Origin: Ectocarpus siliculosus
Lineage: Eukaryota > Sar > Phaeophyceae > Ectocarpales > Ectocarpaceae
Direction of reading: 5' to 3'
Assembly (NCBI GenBank): GCA_000310025.1
Contig: FN649745.1
Span: 537,441-601,440 of the forward strand
Length of the DNA stretch: 64,000 nucleotides
Numbering within the stretch: position 1 is the stretch's first letter; the number at the start of each line of letters is the position of its first letter. A program made the translations under genes and the position numbers. The notes below the pieces were generated by a model. The model saw only the letters and a program-made list of their open reading frames with translations, did no database searches and had not been told where the DNA came from. Shown in pieces: positions 1 through 34,100 of this stretch.

Positions 1-1
1 A

Positions 2-2208
2 AGTGAGAGTCGCACGGCCATACAAAGTACTGGAGGAAGCCTATCGTCGCCGTCGCGGTGCGGCGAAGATTGGTCCCCAAGACCTGCCCAAGACGACCAA
101 GTAGTGCACTCGCAGCTTGAAAAAGAAAATGATGAGGCCGTCGAATTTCACGATGACGATACCGCCGCGGATGGAAACTCGACGAAAACGGACGGCGGCG
201 GAAGCCGTACAGCGCACAGTTCCCACTATGGTTCGAAGGCTGATCACGACGTTAATGGCAGTGAGTTGTCTCGAAGCACACGGGGGACCTTTGATACGGT
301 TTCTGATCTCTCTTGCTCTGGGATTTTTGCCGGACTTAGCGCTGCGGGTGACGACCAAGAGAGCGCGCAGGACTCCTCCAGCGGGTCGCCTGACCTTGCT
401 CGTTTGGCGGCTTCTGCTAGTGGTGATGATCAAGACAGCGACGACATCGAGGAGAGCCATATCACTCATCTTGTCCAAGATAGACGTCGGTGGCAGCTTC
501 GAGCTTTCGAAGCCGAGTACGAGCTGGCCTCGATGCGATCCTTCCATGCTCATTTGGATAGCGGCGGCGACGACACCAGGGGAGCAGGATCGCGACCAGT
601 AGAATCAACAGAACACCAAGACTCTTACTCCGCCACCACGCAAGCATCTGCAAACTCCAGAGAACAGCTTTTTTTGGGAGTGCCACCGATTGAGGTCGAT
701 CATGAGTCTGACGGCCAATGGCAAACACAGGCAGTGAACGAATCGTCTTCCTCAGCCTCTTCATGCTCCACAGGCAGGCTAAGCGTGGAGGCAACTCGGC
801 CAGTGGAGGACGTCTTGAGTGCCGCCGACGAAGCCCAGCTCTTAGCGGCAGGGTCGGCAGAAAGCAACCATTTCGCAGCGAACAGAACGGGGTGCGAAGC
901 AACCAGTGATTCAAACGACTTACCTCAGCATGTCGATAGCGATGATGATGGGGGCCATGGCAAATTCTCGGGCGTTGTCGACAACGATGATGAACAAGAA
1001 AGGAACAGGACGGGGAGTTACCGTCTACTACGGGAGGAAATCGTCCACTTGAAGGAGAATCTTCGTCAAGCGGAACTTCGGCAGGCGGCCGCAGAGGCTA
1101 CCATTGCGAGTGTCACGCAGCGAGCGCGGGCGGCCGAGGTGTCTCGTGAGGTCAAAGAAATCCAGGTCAGAAACTGTAAGAGGTTCAATAGGGGTCGTGG
1201 TGATAATGTGCCTCTGACGTGAATGTGGGGCAAGCAGGACTGCAGTACGTTTTCAAAGGCGCCAAACCTGTTCGTGTCTGCGAGAACTTCCTTTCCTCGC
1301 GTTTGCGAACGTACCCACAACGTCGATGTCGTACCGAAGTTGTTGGTATGCAACGGTCCCCATTCCTCTGCTGGTTCGATCACCGGCTAGGTGAGCGTTG
1401 GTTTATGTTTTTGTACTCGTGCGATGCAAGTCTGGTAGACTATGTATATCCAAGTACACTCTTTCGTGTAGTCCATTGACCGATCTATTATGCATCGATC
1501 CAGTCTTTATATTCTTACGTTGTTGTCTCCAATTCAAGCAATGAACCCCTTGTACAATCGGCGCCACCACGCTGTGTCCGAAAATATGCCGTGCTACATG
1601 CTGCCAAACAGATCCGAAACCTCGAGATCAGGCTCGCCAGGCGCACGAATAACGACAACAACCACCAACAGGCATGCGTGCAATGGAGGGGGAGGCAATT
1701 CTCGGGTGGCACCGAGAACGCGAATGTTAACACGAACCTCAATTTCTCCCGGTCACGGCACGAGGTATTTCCGGTGAAAGAAGAGGAGGAGGAATGCCCA
1801 TCGTCGCCGTGTGAGCCAGTTCAAAACAACCACGGGTGCCCCCCTGATATGATATCGACTGATGCGCTTCGTCGCAGCTGCATCTCCGCCGACCGCACCA
1901 TTCATGGACCTGTCCTGCTGTCCGCAAAAAGGGAAAGTGCTCGGCGGGCAATGCACATTTTCCGCCAGAGCTGTGTTGATATCGGGGCACGAGCAACGAG
2001 GGCAGGTGATATAGTATCGGCAGCAGCGGCAGCTGTAAGCGAGACCGCCAAGGACGTCGCGCACTCCGCTACGGCGGCAGTAGGAGGAGAAAGTATTATT
2101 GGACAGGACAAGGGGGAACGCAAGGCAGCGGATAGATGCTCTGGGGTTGGAACCGATGGAGGTCCTGTCGAGGCGTACTGGGGTAGCGACTATTGCACAT
2201 CGATGTGA
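2..2208 (+). CDS. Unrecognised acidic Ser-rich coiled-coil protein, 5' partial
   Basis: I do not recognise this gene. Exon 1 runs from the window edge (frame open from base 2, no usable ATG, so the start lies upstream) to 1165, ending CAG|GTCAGA. Exon 2 runs 1612-2208 after an AAACAG acceptor. Both borders are phase 0, giving at least 586 residues. The first 330 residues are low complexity, rich in Ser, Asp, Glu and Gly. A predicted coiled coil spans the splice junction (Leu/Ala/Arg/Glu heptads from about 1020 to 1640). The C-terminal part has an Arg/Ala-rich helical stretch followed by an Ala-rich segment (about 2000-2090). The acidic Ser-rich composition suggests a scaffold or adaptor, but I assign no function. 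It converges with the BEACH gene. The splice is inferred from sequence only; an additional small exon is possible. Confidence 0.55.
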
Positions 2209-3497
2209 ACCGCAACGTGACCAGTTTGTATTGTGGTGTGACTACCGTGCTGTGTTGGGCCTGGGAGCACTTGCCCCGCCTGCACCTGATCTGAAAAGAT
2301 GGGCGAGGTGAAAGGTGTGAGTATCGCACGGTGAACGCAGGACGGAGATTCGGGTGGACCGGAGCAGGGGCGCTCAGAAAGTGGAAAGGCGGCGCCGCCA
2401 CCACGCCGCGGTCGTACGTGCAATGCCAGCGTTTTATTTTGGCGACGGGATGGTACCACTGCGTTGTGGATGGTGGTGGTGGTGGTGGCGGCGGTGGTGG
2501 TGCGGTGTTGGTATATGATGATAACTGTTTTCACTTTCTTTCTGGCCTCCATCTGATACCGCTTCTTGCGTACTCGAAGAACACACACAAATTCTGCAGC
2601 CACAGACTCCCACGCATGGTACGAAAAAAATAGACCTCGAAACACCGCGATACGCCCACTGCCGACAAATAACCTTCACAACAACAATGCAAAAACCCAG
2701 CGGGCGAAAAAGCAAAACACGCAAGGACCTATGAATAAGACTCGCAGGCTGAATCAAACAACAATGGGTATGCCTCCTTCAAACACAATAATAATAATGC
2801 ACGATATCTGTATCCCCACGAGGCCTGGGCCTGCTCATCTTCAGGCTGTCCACCAACCAGGTCGGCCCCCTCCACAACATGTGGGTGTGAGGAAGACGTT
2901 ACAGACGTAATCAAACACAACACAAAGTACAATCAAATGACACAACACTCGCTTAGAAGAACAAGACCGAACACCTTGTACATACTACGACAGAAGCATA
3001 CACACACTTAAATATTCTGCGCAAGACATTAACAACAGCAATGCGTGTTTGAAGATAACAACAAACACAGTGATACATGAATCTATCGCTGAAGCTACCG
3101 TTTATTATTCACAAAATACAAGCGTTTACCAATTACACCTTTTGATCGTCCATGGGCACGCGCATATGTGTGCACACGCATGGTGCTCCTACTACGTACA
3201 TCAAATACCCGTCACATGATGAGGAACCACCATCACGTTCTGAAACCGAGCTAAAAAAAACAGGGTTGCAGCACCCAAACTTCTGCGTCGTCAACAAAAC
3301 GCCCACTTTAAAAGACACCCTTACCCTCTCCCGTTATCCTGTGACTGTTCCCTCCTTTAGCGGCCGGTCTTCGCCGCCAACACTACGGTTGCACTGGCCT
3401 GGCAGCAAACATGAGCGCCAACACACACGCGCACAGCTCAAGGAACTAACCACCAGTTCCGCCAGCAAGGCATCATCTCTTCCTGCCTCTCGTGCTT
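2209..3497. other. Convergent intergenic region with a GGT repeat
   Basis: This 1.3-kb stretch lies between the stop codons of two convergent genes and should hold both 3' UTRs. It contains a TGG/CGG-type triplet repeat at 2471-2502 and A/C-rich sequence from about 2640 to 3130. Open frames here have no recognisable content. Confidence 0.5.
2471..2502 (+). repeat. (GGT/GGC)n triplet microsatellite
   Basis: About ten consecutive GGT/GGC triplets lie downstream of the first gene's stop codon, probably in its 3' UTR. Confidence 0.85.
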
Positions 3498-24451
<20,954 letters not shown>

Positions 24452-25295
24452 GGTTTCATGGTTTCGACAACAAGGGAAGGTCACGAGGAATACGAGAAGG
24501 AGAGCGGTTTTGAACGCCAACGAAGCGAGTTGGTAAATCCCAACGGCCCATTGAAAGCTGCTTGCCTGCAGGGGGCTTCGATACCTGCCCTGTGTTGGTC
24601 GATGTGTTCCCTCTTGGCTTGCGACAAGAGCGTAGGTTTCAGTCAAAAGTCGCGGATAGGATGCTCCCTAGTCATACCGAGGAACCATTCCACACTTGTG
24701 CTTTGGACAATGCTTCTTCCCGCAGACTGCACTTAGGGGGTTGCGGGCAGCCTGAATAAAAGCTGTCGCCGTGATAAATAGCACCACTAGTTTTCTTAAG
24801 GAACCACCCATCAAAACAAAATTATGCCGACCCGAGATGGGGCTCAAGGGGGTGTGCAGAAGAACTTATGGTTAAGGTTAAGGGTTCTTCGCCAGCTGAA
24901 GGTGGAATTCACGAGGTAGTGACTCTGGCTGACGGCTGGAACGAAGACCCTACCGCGATTTGTACGACCTACCCCCCTAAATTCGCATGTTCGTGGGTAT
25001 CTCACAGCCTGATCTAGATCGGTCTCTCGGCGACCTACATTCTGCATTCACACACTTGGTTATCGAACATGTCTTGGCTACGTACTGGTGCGCTTTTCCT
25101 CAAAAAAGCAAAGGGATAACCACAAAAGGACAAATTTATCAAAGTATTCCGAAACCATGAGCTTTAAACTATAGCCGAAATCACAACCGTGTCTACATAG
25201 TCTATGTTGCTCCCGCTTCCGTTGTCTTGGTTGCCGGCTAGCTGCTGTCGGCGGCAAACGCTTTCAACCAGACGCTTTCAACCACGCGGTGTCCA

Positions 25296-26120
25296 GATAA
25301 AAGCAGTGATCGCCGTTACCTGTACCGGTAATTGCCGGTAACAAGGTTGGGGGTGCGGCAACAAAAAAAATCGAGGTAATTGTGGTGCCCCCTATGAGAT
25401 ACATCCACGGGGCCCCCTCTTGCGTGCCACAAACCACAGCCTTGAGCGGGGACAACTCTGACTCTGACGGCAGTGAGGACTCAGACTCGGGCGAAGGCTC
25501 GGATTTTTCCGTCTAGTTTGCGGAAATCAGAATTCAGAGATAGATGTTGGCTGCCATTTCCGTAAAACGTGTTCATGTGAATAGAATATTCCTAGCGTTT
25601 AAGAGGCCCGCGCACGGGGTTTTGTTGGTGAGAACGTATGTGTCGGCTGCGCTGGGAGACTTCGGAAAGTGGGAAAAGCGTGGATGATGGTGCTTCTTCG
25701 GGTACGCAAGCTTTTAGGTAGACAAGTAAGTCTGTCTGTCGGCGAGAATTTATTGTGGATGGGTATGAAGGATGTTAGGAAGCCAAAAGTATTTTACATG
25801 TTTATGTAGACATCATGCGTTTTCTCCAGAGAGAGAAGCAGAGAGGAAATGTACATACATCACCAAATGTATATCGCAACAACAACACAACAACCAAAGA
25901 GCACAGTTTTATCATTTTTCCAGATGATATGATGGTACGAGCACTGCAGGACCTCTGGGGGGGTACTTCGAAATTATCCTCTGCGGAGCCCCCGGGGGCG
26001 CTTCTGAAACTTCCCCTGTTTTTTGCGGTAACAGCGGTGCGGTAACACCAATTTGATATTTGCGGCAATTACCGGTAACGCATCAGACTTTTCTGAGGTG
26101 TGACGGCGATCACTGGATAA
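25296..26120. repeat. Imperfect inverted repeat pair
   Basis: The left segment (about 25296-25340) and the reverse complement of the right segment (about 26050-26120) share CAGTGATCGCCGT followed by TACCGGTAATTGCCG, with different spacing between the two blocks. The segments lie about 750 bp apart and flank the acidic-tail frame. I checked this by eye only. Confidence 0.45.
25310..25516 (+). pseudogene. Possible relic of an acidic protein C-terminus
   Basis: A 69-codon frame opens after a TGA at 25307 and ends with TAG at 25514-25516. Its last 22 residues are almost entirely Ser, Asp, Gly and Glu, ending SDFSV, like an acidic protein tail. No start codon, upstream exon or known domain is visible. 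Nearby inverted repeats raise the possibility of a decayed mobile element, but no transposase motif is seen. Confidence 0.25.
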
Positions 26121-27652
26121 AAACACATGTACATGTAGCTGTCGCTTCCGCATTCACAGGGTGGGTCTTGTCACCGCAGATTGTTGAATCGAAAATCGAA
26201 AATCGACAAAGCCACTGATTGGACAACTGACCCTTGTACCGCCGCCAGTCTTTCGATATAAGAGGACTGCTGTGTTCCGAAAGCTTATCAATGTTGAAAA
26301 ATCAAAACGATGCACTGAATAGATCGAAATCGAAAATCGAAAGTGCGAAAGGGAAACTTGCTTGCCAGCTACTTGCCAGACTCTCTGAAAGTCGGAGATG
26401 CCTTCATTTCGCTACTCATCTCCACACCTACAGACCGCTTTGAGGTGCAAAATCAAAAACGTTGGCATTAAGCTGGCATCCAGCAGAGCACACCATACTT
26501 TCGTTGAGCGAGATCTGCTGTAAAGTGAGAAAGAGAGAGTCATCAACGTGATATTCTTTTTTTGCCAACGGCATCGTTTTAAATATAGGGCTTCTTCGTG
26601 TCACCCATATTGTTTTCTATTTCTATGTCGATATCACGATTAGCGTCCGAGTACAGCCAGCTCGAAATTGAAAATACATCGAATTCGATATCGACTGTAG
26701 ACTTGGAGTTCTCTGGTGGCAAGACCCACCCTGTCGCTGTTGCTTTCGCTCGACGACAACGAACTGCTGTGGAGCAATGGTGGCCATGTCATTTTCGTTC
26801 CGTTTTCTCGGAGCAAGGGCTGTTGAGCATGCGGGTGCCACTGCTGTATGTTGCATTCGCTTTCGCGATCCCTCGTAAATGTACTTTTGACAATAGGTAG
26901 TGTACAGGTCATCCACGCTGTAACGAATTTATCACTACAAGAAGGGTACACAGGTTGGCAGAACATGATGCAGAACTATATATACGGTTGTCATGTACAT
27001 CCAAAATAAAACTAGAAATAAGAAATTTGCACTCAGGTTCAAACTCTGGCTCGGCATTTTCTTCTCTGGCCACACACTTCGCCCAACAGTAGCTACATAG
27101 TGTCCGAGATCCCACACGCATCCTGCCATGCGGCGTACGAAGTGCCTCCGTTACCACCACAGCTGTTTGAACGCACTATTGCTGTGCAGTAACTGGTACC
27201 CAACGGCAAGGAGCCACGACCCACCTCGTAGCATAGTAGTGGTACTGGTAATGAAGCATCGCAAGAATATGATAGATCGAGACAAGGAGAAAGATAGAAC
27301 GCCAAGTCGTAACTGGACTGCAAAGTGCGAGCTATCAGATGTCACCATTTGGGGCAGTGAGAGGTAATGGTGTAGGTTAGCAAGTCGGCCGCAGCGTACC
27401 TGCCCCCCGGATGTCCTGTTCCTCTTTTCGCCCAGAGGTTGAAATATGTTCCACACCATGCTGGCGTGGCCGTGCTCTTAGCACACACAGGCGTGTTAAC
27501 CTCTCATCACCTCTCCTTCAACACGTTAGCTCTCTTTCACGCACGCACTCTCCTGCTGCTGCTCCTCCTGCTGCTGCTACTACTCTGTTCTGCGCTGGGA
27601 CTGCGACACTGCAACTGCTGTGCCAACCAACGCAAAGCCCCCCTTAGCGCAG

Positions 27653-27676
27653 CGGGGGGGGGGGGGGAGGGGGGTT
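27653..27676 (+). repeat. Poly-G tract upstream of PDZ-PX-VPS9 gene
   Basis: A G run broken by a single A, about 470 bp upstream of the predicted ATG at 28145. Confidence 0.8.
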
Positions 27677-28144
27677 AAAAACCCCTCCGCCAGAGATCAT
27701 GCATCACCGCCACTTGCGTCCGCTGTACCTGCCCGTTCGTTTGAGTCCCCGGCTCGGAATAAGGTGACAACTCATAGGTTCCACGCGTGCTGACGTGGGA
27801 ACGATAACTGTCTGTTTATGGGGAGCCATTGCAGCTCAGGTAGGTAGAAGAGAAACGATTTGCTTTATACATACATGAGAAGCGGCAAAAAAGGTCGCCG
27901 AAAGGCGGTGCTCAGCAGACCTAGAAATTATCTGTACAATACAGACATAGAGAGACAGCCTCTGCGGCCTTTCTCTCGCGGGAAGCTCTTTGTTGACACT
28001 AATTTTCTCTTCACCTTGCGCTGCGCCTCCTCAACAGCTAGCCCGCCCGTTCTCTAGATGGGGAGTTTCCTCCACGGTCTCACTCCAAACAAGTCGCCTG
28101 CGATTACGAGGAGAGCAGTAACTGCTTGCTGAGGGGTACGGGCG

Positions 28145-31100
28145 ATGACCGCCGCGGCAACCGAGCTGTTCCCCCACGATGTCCCGGTGCTGAGAACATC
28201 GTTGGTTAGGCACGGCCTGGTTGATTTGTCTACTTCGCCACGGGCAAGGAAGGCTCCCGCAGGGGTGAGTACATGGGCCACACACCAGCGTCAGATTTAC
28301 TCGCAACACCGAAAGGCGGGGGAACCTGCCGAAACATCAACTTTCCGAGATAACGGATCTGTGAGGAATACATAGCTTACAATAGTGTACATAGCTTACA
28401 ATAGTGCGGAACCTCTCTTCCAGCCTTCCCTTTGTGCGTCGAGGAATGCAAAGCTGGGTGCTGCTCGGGGAACCGTATGCATAAAAATACAAGTTGATCG
28501 ACATACAGCACTAAGAATGCTAATCTATCCCGGACTGCTCCTGTCTGTGCAAGAGATGAATACTTGTTGCGTTTTTGTAAGAACAAAAAATAGTTCTCCC
28601 TAAGAGAAGATTCCAACACAGCCATTTTCCGTGCTGCAGGATAGTCAGGTTTTCAAAATCATCCCAGGAAGTGCGGCCGTCTGTGCGGGTTCTGGGCTTT
28701 GTATCCCAAGGTTTGGTGACTCAATTCACCTCTCCAATGCTCCAGCAGTAGTCAATCGGCTACATGTAGTACATAAATAGATGATCTCGCTCTTCCACAC
28801 CAACTAGTGGCGCACATATTCGACGGCAAGAAACAGCGCTTTCCGAAGACGTATCGTTTCATATTTGCGTCCTCTTCGTAGCGGAGCAATCAAGCTTTGA
28901 AAATCGGTCCAGGGGCTGTGGTATCTTGTGCAACCTGCGGTATCATTGGCAAAAAGAAATGGGAATTGAAAATTCAGACTCCGTTGTTGACATTCTGACC
29001 ACCTTAGGCCAAATTGCCTGGCTCATGTGCACCGAGCAGGTAGGCCGTTGTTTAACACGTACCACCAGACCGTGTGGTTTTGTTGCGTGCATGTTGGGCA
29101 CATCGCCATGAACACCGGACCATATTTTTCCCGGTGCTCAACTTGGTATGGGTAGTCTTTGCTGTGGTTCACATCATGCGTGATCCATGAACCTCCCTCC
29201 CCTTCACCTGCCCCTCGTTTTCCTTGTCAGCCGGCTTCCTCGCAAGACTTGGCAGCAGGAGATAGGGGAGAGGAACAATGGACGAAAGCAGCAGCGGCGG
29301 GTGGCAACTCTGGCTTCCAGGCACTGGTCGGGGTCAACAGCGTCGTGGTGAGACTATCATAAGGTGTACTTACATGCGTCACCCCGTTCACATGCAGTCA
29401 GCAGCAACTTAGCTTTCTCTGTGTGTTTTAACGTATACAGTAGATCTGGGTCTGCTGATTGTGAGCAAACCCGGCCTTTTCCCACAGAAATGCCGACGTG
29501 TCGACGCTGCTGTTTTCTGTAACACCAACATGTGGCAGGTCGGGCACGTCCGAGCGGCCGAAGAGCTACGAGCCTCCTTGCGTTCCCCTCCTTCTCCGCG
29601 AGACCTCCAAAAGATCCGAGCGCCAGGGACACCAACCCGCCGAGGCGAGCAGCCAAAGAGCGCGGAAGAGCGGCTGCGAAAGCGGTCGGTTTCTCTCCGA
29701 ACCGATTCCCCTTCCGCACAGGCGGCGGCATCCTCTAGACGGCAGCGGGCGGGCTCCGCGGCGAGCATAGCGGCGACGTTGGCGATGGCGGCTGTGCGAA
29801 GAGGAGACCGGCCCTACTATGTCGGAGCTGCTGGCGGGGCGTCAAGGGGCAGTCCGGAGCAGGTACAGCAGTAGTGGGCGGGGTGTAGGGTTTGCGTGCA
29901 TTAGCACACAGCAATCGTGGCAAGGAGTGTGTCGTTGAAGAGCCCCATGCGCATGACGATACATTCTTGAGGAGGTTTGGGCAGCAGCATGGTAGGTCAT
30001 GCCCGACCTTCCAGGGTGTTATCATATGACACCCATCCTTCCATCCAATGTCGTGAGGACGACATGATTGTGTGCGACCGACATCTTTGTTTATGGTTGT
30101 GGTTCTTTTTGGGTTGGGGGGGGGGGTACTTGTGTTGGTAGGGCGGTAAGATCGGCTCTCCAGGTCGGTTCGAAGCACCACACAAAAGATACCCCACTCT
30201 CGTCAAGTGTCGAAGTGTTTGGCTGAAGGGACGCTCGATGCCACTTTTTCCACACGTTCCTCGGCTCCATCGCATACCATACCTGTACCCCTCTATCATC
30301 GAGTGTCGACGTGTTTTTCTGAAGGGACGCTCGATGCCACTTTTTCTCTAGCAACGTTCCTCGCCACCAACGTAAATACCTGCTCTCAGACGCCGCAACC
30401 GACGGAGGGGGTAAGCATGGCAAACCTGCTCGACATTGCCGTCAGCCTCTTCGGCAGCGGTGACGGGGCGGGTGGCCGGGGAGGGCGGCACAGCATTGAC
30501 GGGGATGGCAGCAGCAAGAGTAGCGGCGTGGTCAAGAGCAAGAAGAAGGAAGAAAAGCTGGTGACTTTTACAGTGGACGTGCACACGGGGGGCTCCATGA
30601 CGCTGGGAGTGACGGTTAAGGAGCTCGGGGGCGGCGCCGTCTTCGTCGAGGTGTGAACGCGAAGGCTGCCCTCCTTATTGTTGTTGAAGATTTTGCGGGG
30701 ATCGCCAGAAGACACTCCTACATTAGTGTACTTTTGAGAGTTTCAATGTTGAGCGTTTTGCTTGAAAGGAAGACGGGGGATCACAGAGAGTACTTTCACG
30801 CAGCGGGTCGTGCGAAACAGCAACCATTCTCAAAGTTCTTCGGCAGACGGGGGTTTTGACGTGGTCAACTGCCGCCCATGACGTGGTTTTGGAGGTTGTT
30901 TTCGTCCCTCTTCTACCGTAGTGGAATTTCTCCTTTTGTGACTATTCCAACCATCAAACGTGCCAGGATGTTCGCAAGCTGCCCGGAGGATCCTCCGGAC
31001 CAGCCGAGCTGGCCGGCATCCTTGTCGGAGACGTTATCCTTGGCATCAACTACGAACCGCTGGAGAAGGGTTTGGTCCATACGTCAACTCGTCTGGCGGA

Positions 31101-34100
31101 AGCCATCGCCCTGGCGGGTTTTGTAAAACTCCAGGTAAACAGATAGCAAGGAGCTGCGACCTATATGTAGCCTTCTAGTTGATTCTGATGCCGACATTTC
31201 GCGGGGTGTCCGCATCATGTGTCAAGTGCACAACACAATGCGGAGGGTTTGAGAGAGCCCTGACGACGCTAGGATATTGGTGTCCAAGAGCATGTTCGGT
31301 CTTTCCGACCCTGAGAAAGTGAATGTTCAAGCGCCGCGAACCCTTAGACGACGTGTGCTGTTCGTGCTGTTTTGGACTTTGAAACGATTGTCCCGTGGTG
31401 TCGAACGAACGAGGTTCTGCTCGTATTGTCGGGTGCAAGCATCATTTTCTTCGCACTCTGCTTACCTCCGCTAGCGGCGTGCCACACCCCCTTTTGCCTC
31501 TTCTTCTTGCGTCGTCGGGTGGGGGTCTGTCTTCACCGGAAAGATTTCACGATGTGTTCGCTCTAAGAGCTGGCGGCAGTCTCTCCCCCGGAAAGACTGC
31601 GCTCTCGTCTCGGAGCTCATGTGGCGAACCGCGCAGCTCAGGAAAGCCGGGTGAGGTAGAGATGTAGATACAATGAAGACAGAGACAGAGACAGAGACAG
31701 AGAGAGGATGCGACGACGGATGGTTATGGTTTCCTCGCCAGTAGCCTTCTCAGGTTTTTTCTGTTATGTAATCATGTTGGATACAGCATGCAATCGGGAA
31801 AGTTGGGTTAGGGTAGGGAATAGGGTCTGCGTGCCCCCTCCCTATTCTATTTCCCCGTAAAGTAGCTTGTTAATCGCGCACGAAGGCGGTCCTTCCTCGC
31901 CCATTCCATGCACACTTACTTGCCCGAGAGTATCTTAGAGCTTATAACAAGCGGACACGCAGTCAGCCATTCCACGCAATGAATTGCTTTCCTTTCTTCT
32001 ATCCGTGCTCTCGCTTTCTTGCTCTCCTTCTTCGCCGGTCTTTGGAACACCCAAGCCTTGTCAGCAGTGCGGAACGCCACAGCATCGCGGGGTTGGTTCT
32101 GCAGCGCATGGCGTGGGAGGAGGGAACGTCCCGAGCGCTGGCCCCTCTTTTGGCGACCACGCCTCCAGTCGATTCGTCGCTGGAATCCGCGGCTTCTGCT
32201 CTGCTGGATTCACTTGTTTTGGAGGCGAAGGGCTTAAGAAAAGCCATCGATGTTCGATGCTTGCACACCAGGTGAGCAATCTGTAGAGTTCGAGATGAAA
32301 AAGCTATGGTTGTATTCGAAATTTCCTACAGGATGCTGTGCGTCATGTGTTAGCTGCGCTGCACGAACTGCGGTGGGTTGTATGTTGACCGCTCAGCTAC
32401 AGAACGAATGGGGGGCAACAGCGTTACGTGCGCAATCCTGCAAGCGACAGCGCGAGCAGTTGCAAAGGTACCGAGCTCTGGGATTGTGTCACGCGACGGG
32501 AAACCTCAAGTAGAAACTGGAAACTCACCTTACCCTGGCACTTCCTGGACCGTAACCAACCGCGCGCGCACCAGGACGATAGTAGAAACAGTCGAGGTGC
32601 CGTCGGTGTGGGGCCCGACGTCGTCAGAAGTGGCGTCATCGGACGCGAAGGCGGCGCCGCCGGAGGCCGCGACTCCGGCCAGCACCCGCGCGACCGTCCG
32701 CTTCGTGGTGAGGGTGGAGGACGTCGGGACCGGGCGCCAGTGGCTGGTTTTCCCTCACTACGGCGACCTGAGCGCGCTCCGCCAGGAGCTCCTCGCGATG
32801 TGGCCGCCGATAGCCGACCTGCCGTTCCCGGCGAAGCGCTCCTCCGTTTCGAGGGCGGCGGCGGCGGAGACGGCAGAAACGGAGGAAACGGTGGTCGAGG
32901 AGCGGGTGGTTAGGCTGGAGGCGTTCTTGGACGGGGCGCTCTCCTTGCTCGGGATGTACGTTTCGATTGATCCGAGGTGAGTGGCTACGTGGACCCGCCG
33001 TAGCTTTTGCGTCGACGGCGCCTGTGTAGCAGGGTTTTCGTGTCTTTGGCTTGCCTGGCCTTGTAGCGTGTGCGAAGCCACCGAACGCGTCGATTTGGAA
33101 GGCGGACGTTCTTTCTCCCGCTTCTGTTAGCCTGACCGCTGTGCGATCAAGTTCTCAACACCATTGTTGGTTTGTGTATGCTGTCGCACGGCACGAGGAC
33201 GACCCAGAAAGGACTGAATTCGGCCGCGCAAAAAATGAAAATCGTTCGCATGCTATGTTGCAACGCGTTGGGTCGTGTCGTTTGGAACCCGCAGCAACCA
33301 AAAGGACTGGAGTTGCTCGCGTGCTTCCTATACGCACGTCGGAGTCATGTCTGCTTCTTCTCGGTGCCTGTCTCTCGCAGGTGCTCCGGTGCCCTGCATA
33401 TCGTCCAGGACTTCCTTGGGAGGCCGGAAGATCTTTTCAACGCCGACCTCGCGCTTTCTCCAGCTCTGCGCGACCAAAAGCGCGCGGAGCTGCTGCTGTA
33501 CAGGCTGCTCAACCAAGCCGACTCTCCGGCCGCTAGGATGAAGGTGAGAGTCATCATGTGCCGCTTTTCAGGTTGATTTTTTCCATGGGAGATAGTGCAG
33601 GTAGGGGTGGTGCGCAGGACCGGCCAAGCACGTGCTTGGAGGATTTTTGCGGCAAATTTTGCGTTGCTTGCACCGCTATGTCAACGTTTTTGCTTCCGTG
33701 CTGGTGCCTGCCTTCACACACGAAAGCCGCATACTCCCCACAGCAACACATGGCAAGCGTAAGTGGTTTCTCTCCGCATGTACAGGAAGTGGTAGGGAGC
33801 CCTATCCTCGCAAAAATGCCGTCGCCCAGACGGAATCCACATGCTGCTTCGCCCAACTTGCCCTACCGAGGACACGTCGCCTTGCATGACAACCGCCGTT
33901 CTGCCTTTTGGCCTGCTGCCTCCCCGTTTTTTTGTGCGTTGTGTCGAATTATTGCGCCGACTGCCGGATGACAGCACTTGCTGATGCGAGACTTCGAGAG
34001 CGATACCTCTCTCGCCCCGGATGTGGATTCGCTCATGAAGTGCGCGTCTTCGCGTCTTCGACGTCTGCAGGTTTGTTGAGGACGTCGCCGATCACGTGCG

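Larger units (their letters stand above)
24452..28144. other. Divergent intergenic spacer, 3.7 kb
   Basis: This lies between the starts of the BEACH gene (minus) and the PDZ-PX-VPS9 gene (plus), so it should contain both promoters and 5' UTRs. It is more AT-rich than its surroundings. It holds a 69-codon open frame ending at 25516, an inverted repeat pair (about 25296-25340 and 26050-26120), AATCGAAA repeats (26188-26210 and 26320-26342) and a G run (27653-27676). I see no intact gene. Confidence 0.5.

Noticed and set aside
24876-24893. GGTTAAGGTTAAGGG, telomere-like repeat
   Set aside because: Only two imperfect units are present and they do not match the TTTAGGG type expected in algae.
32428-32913. 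161-codon plus frame overlapping the PX exon in another phase
   Set aside because: The alternative phase encodes a clear PX domain and continues across the next junction.
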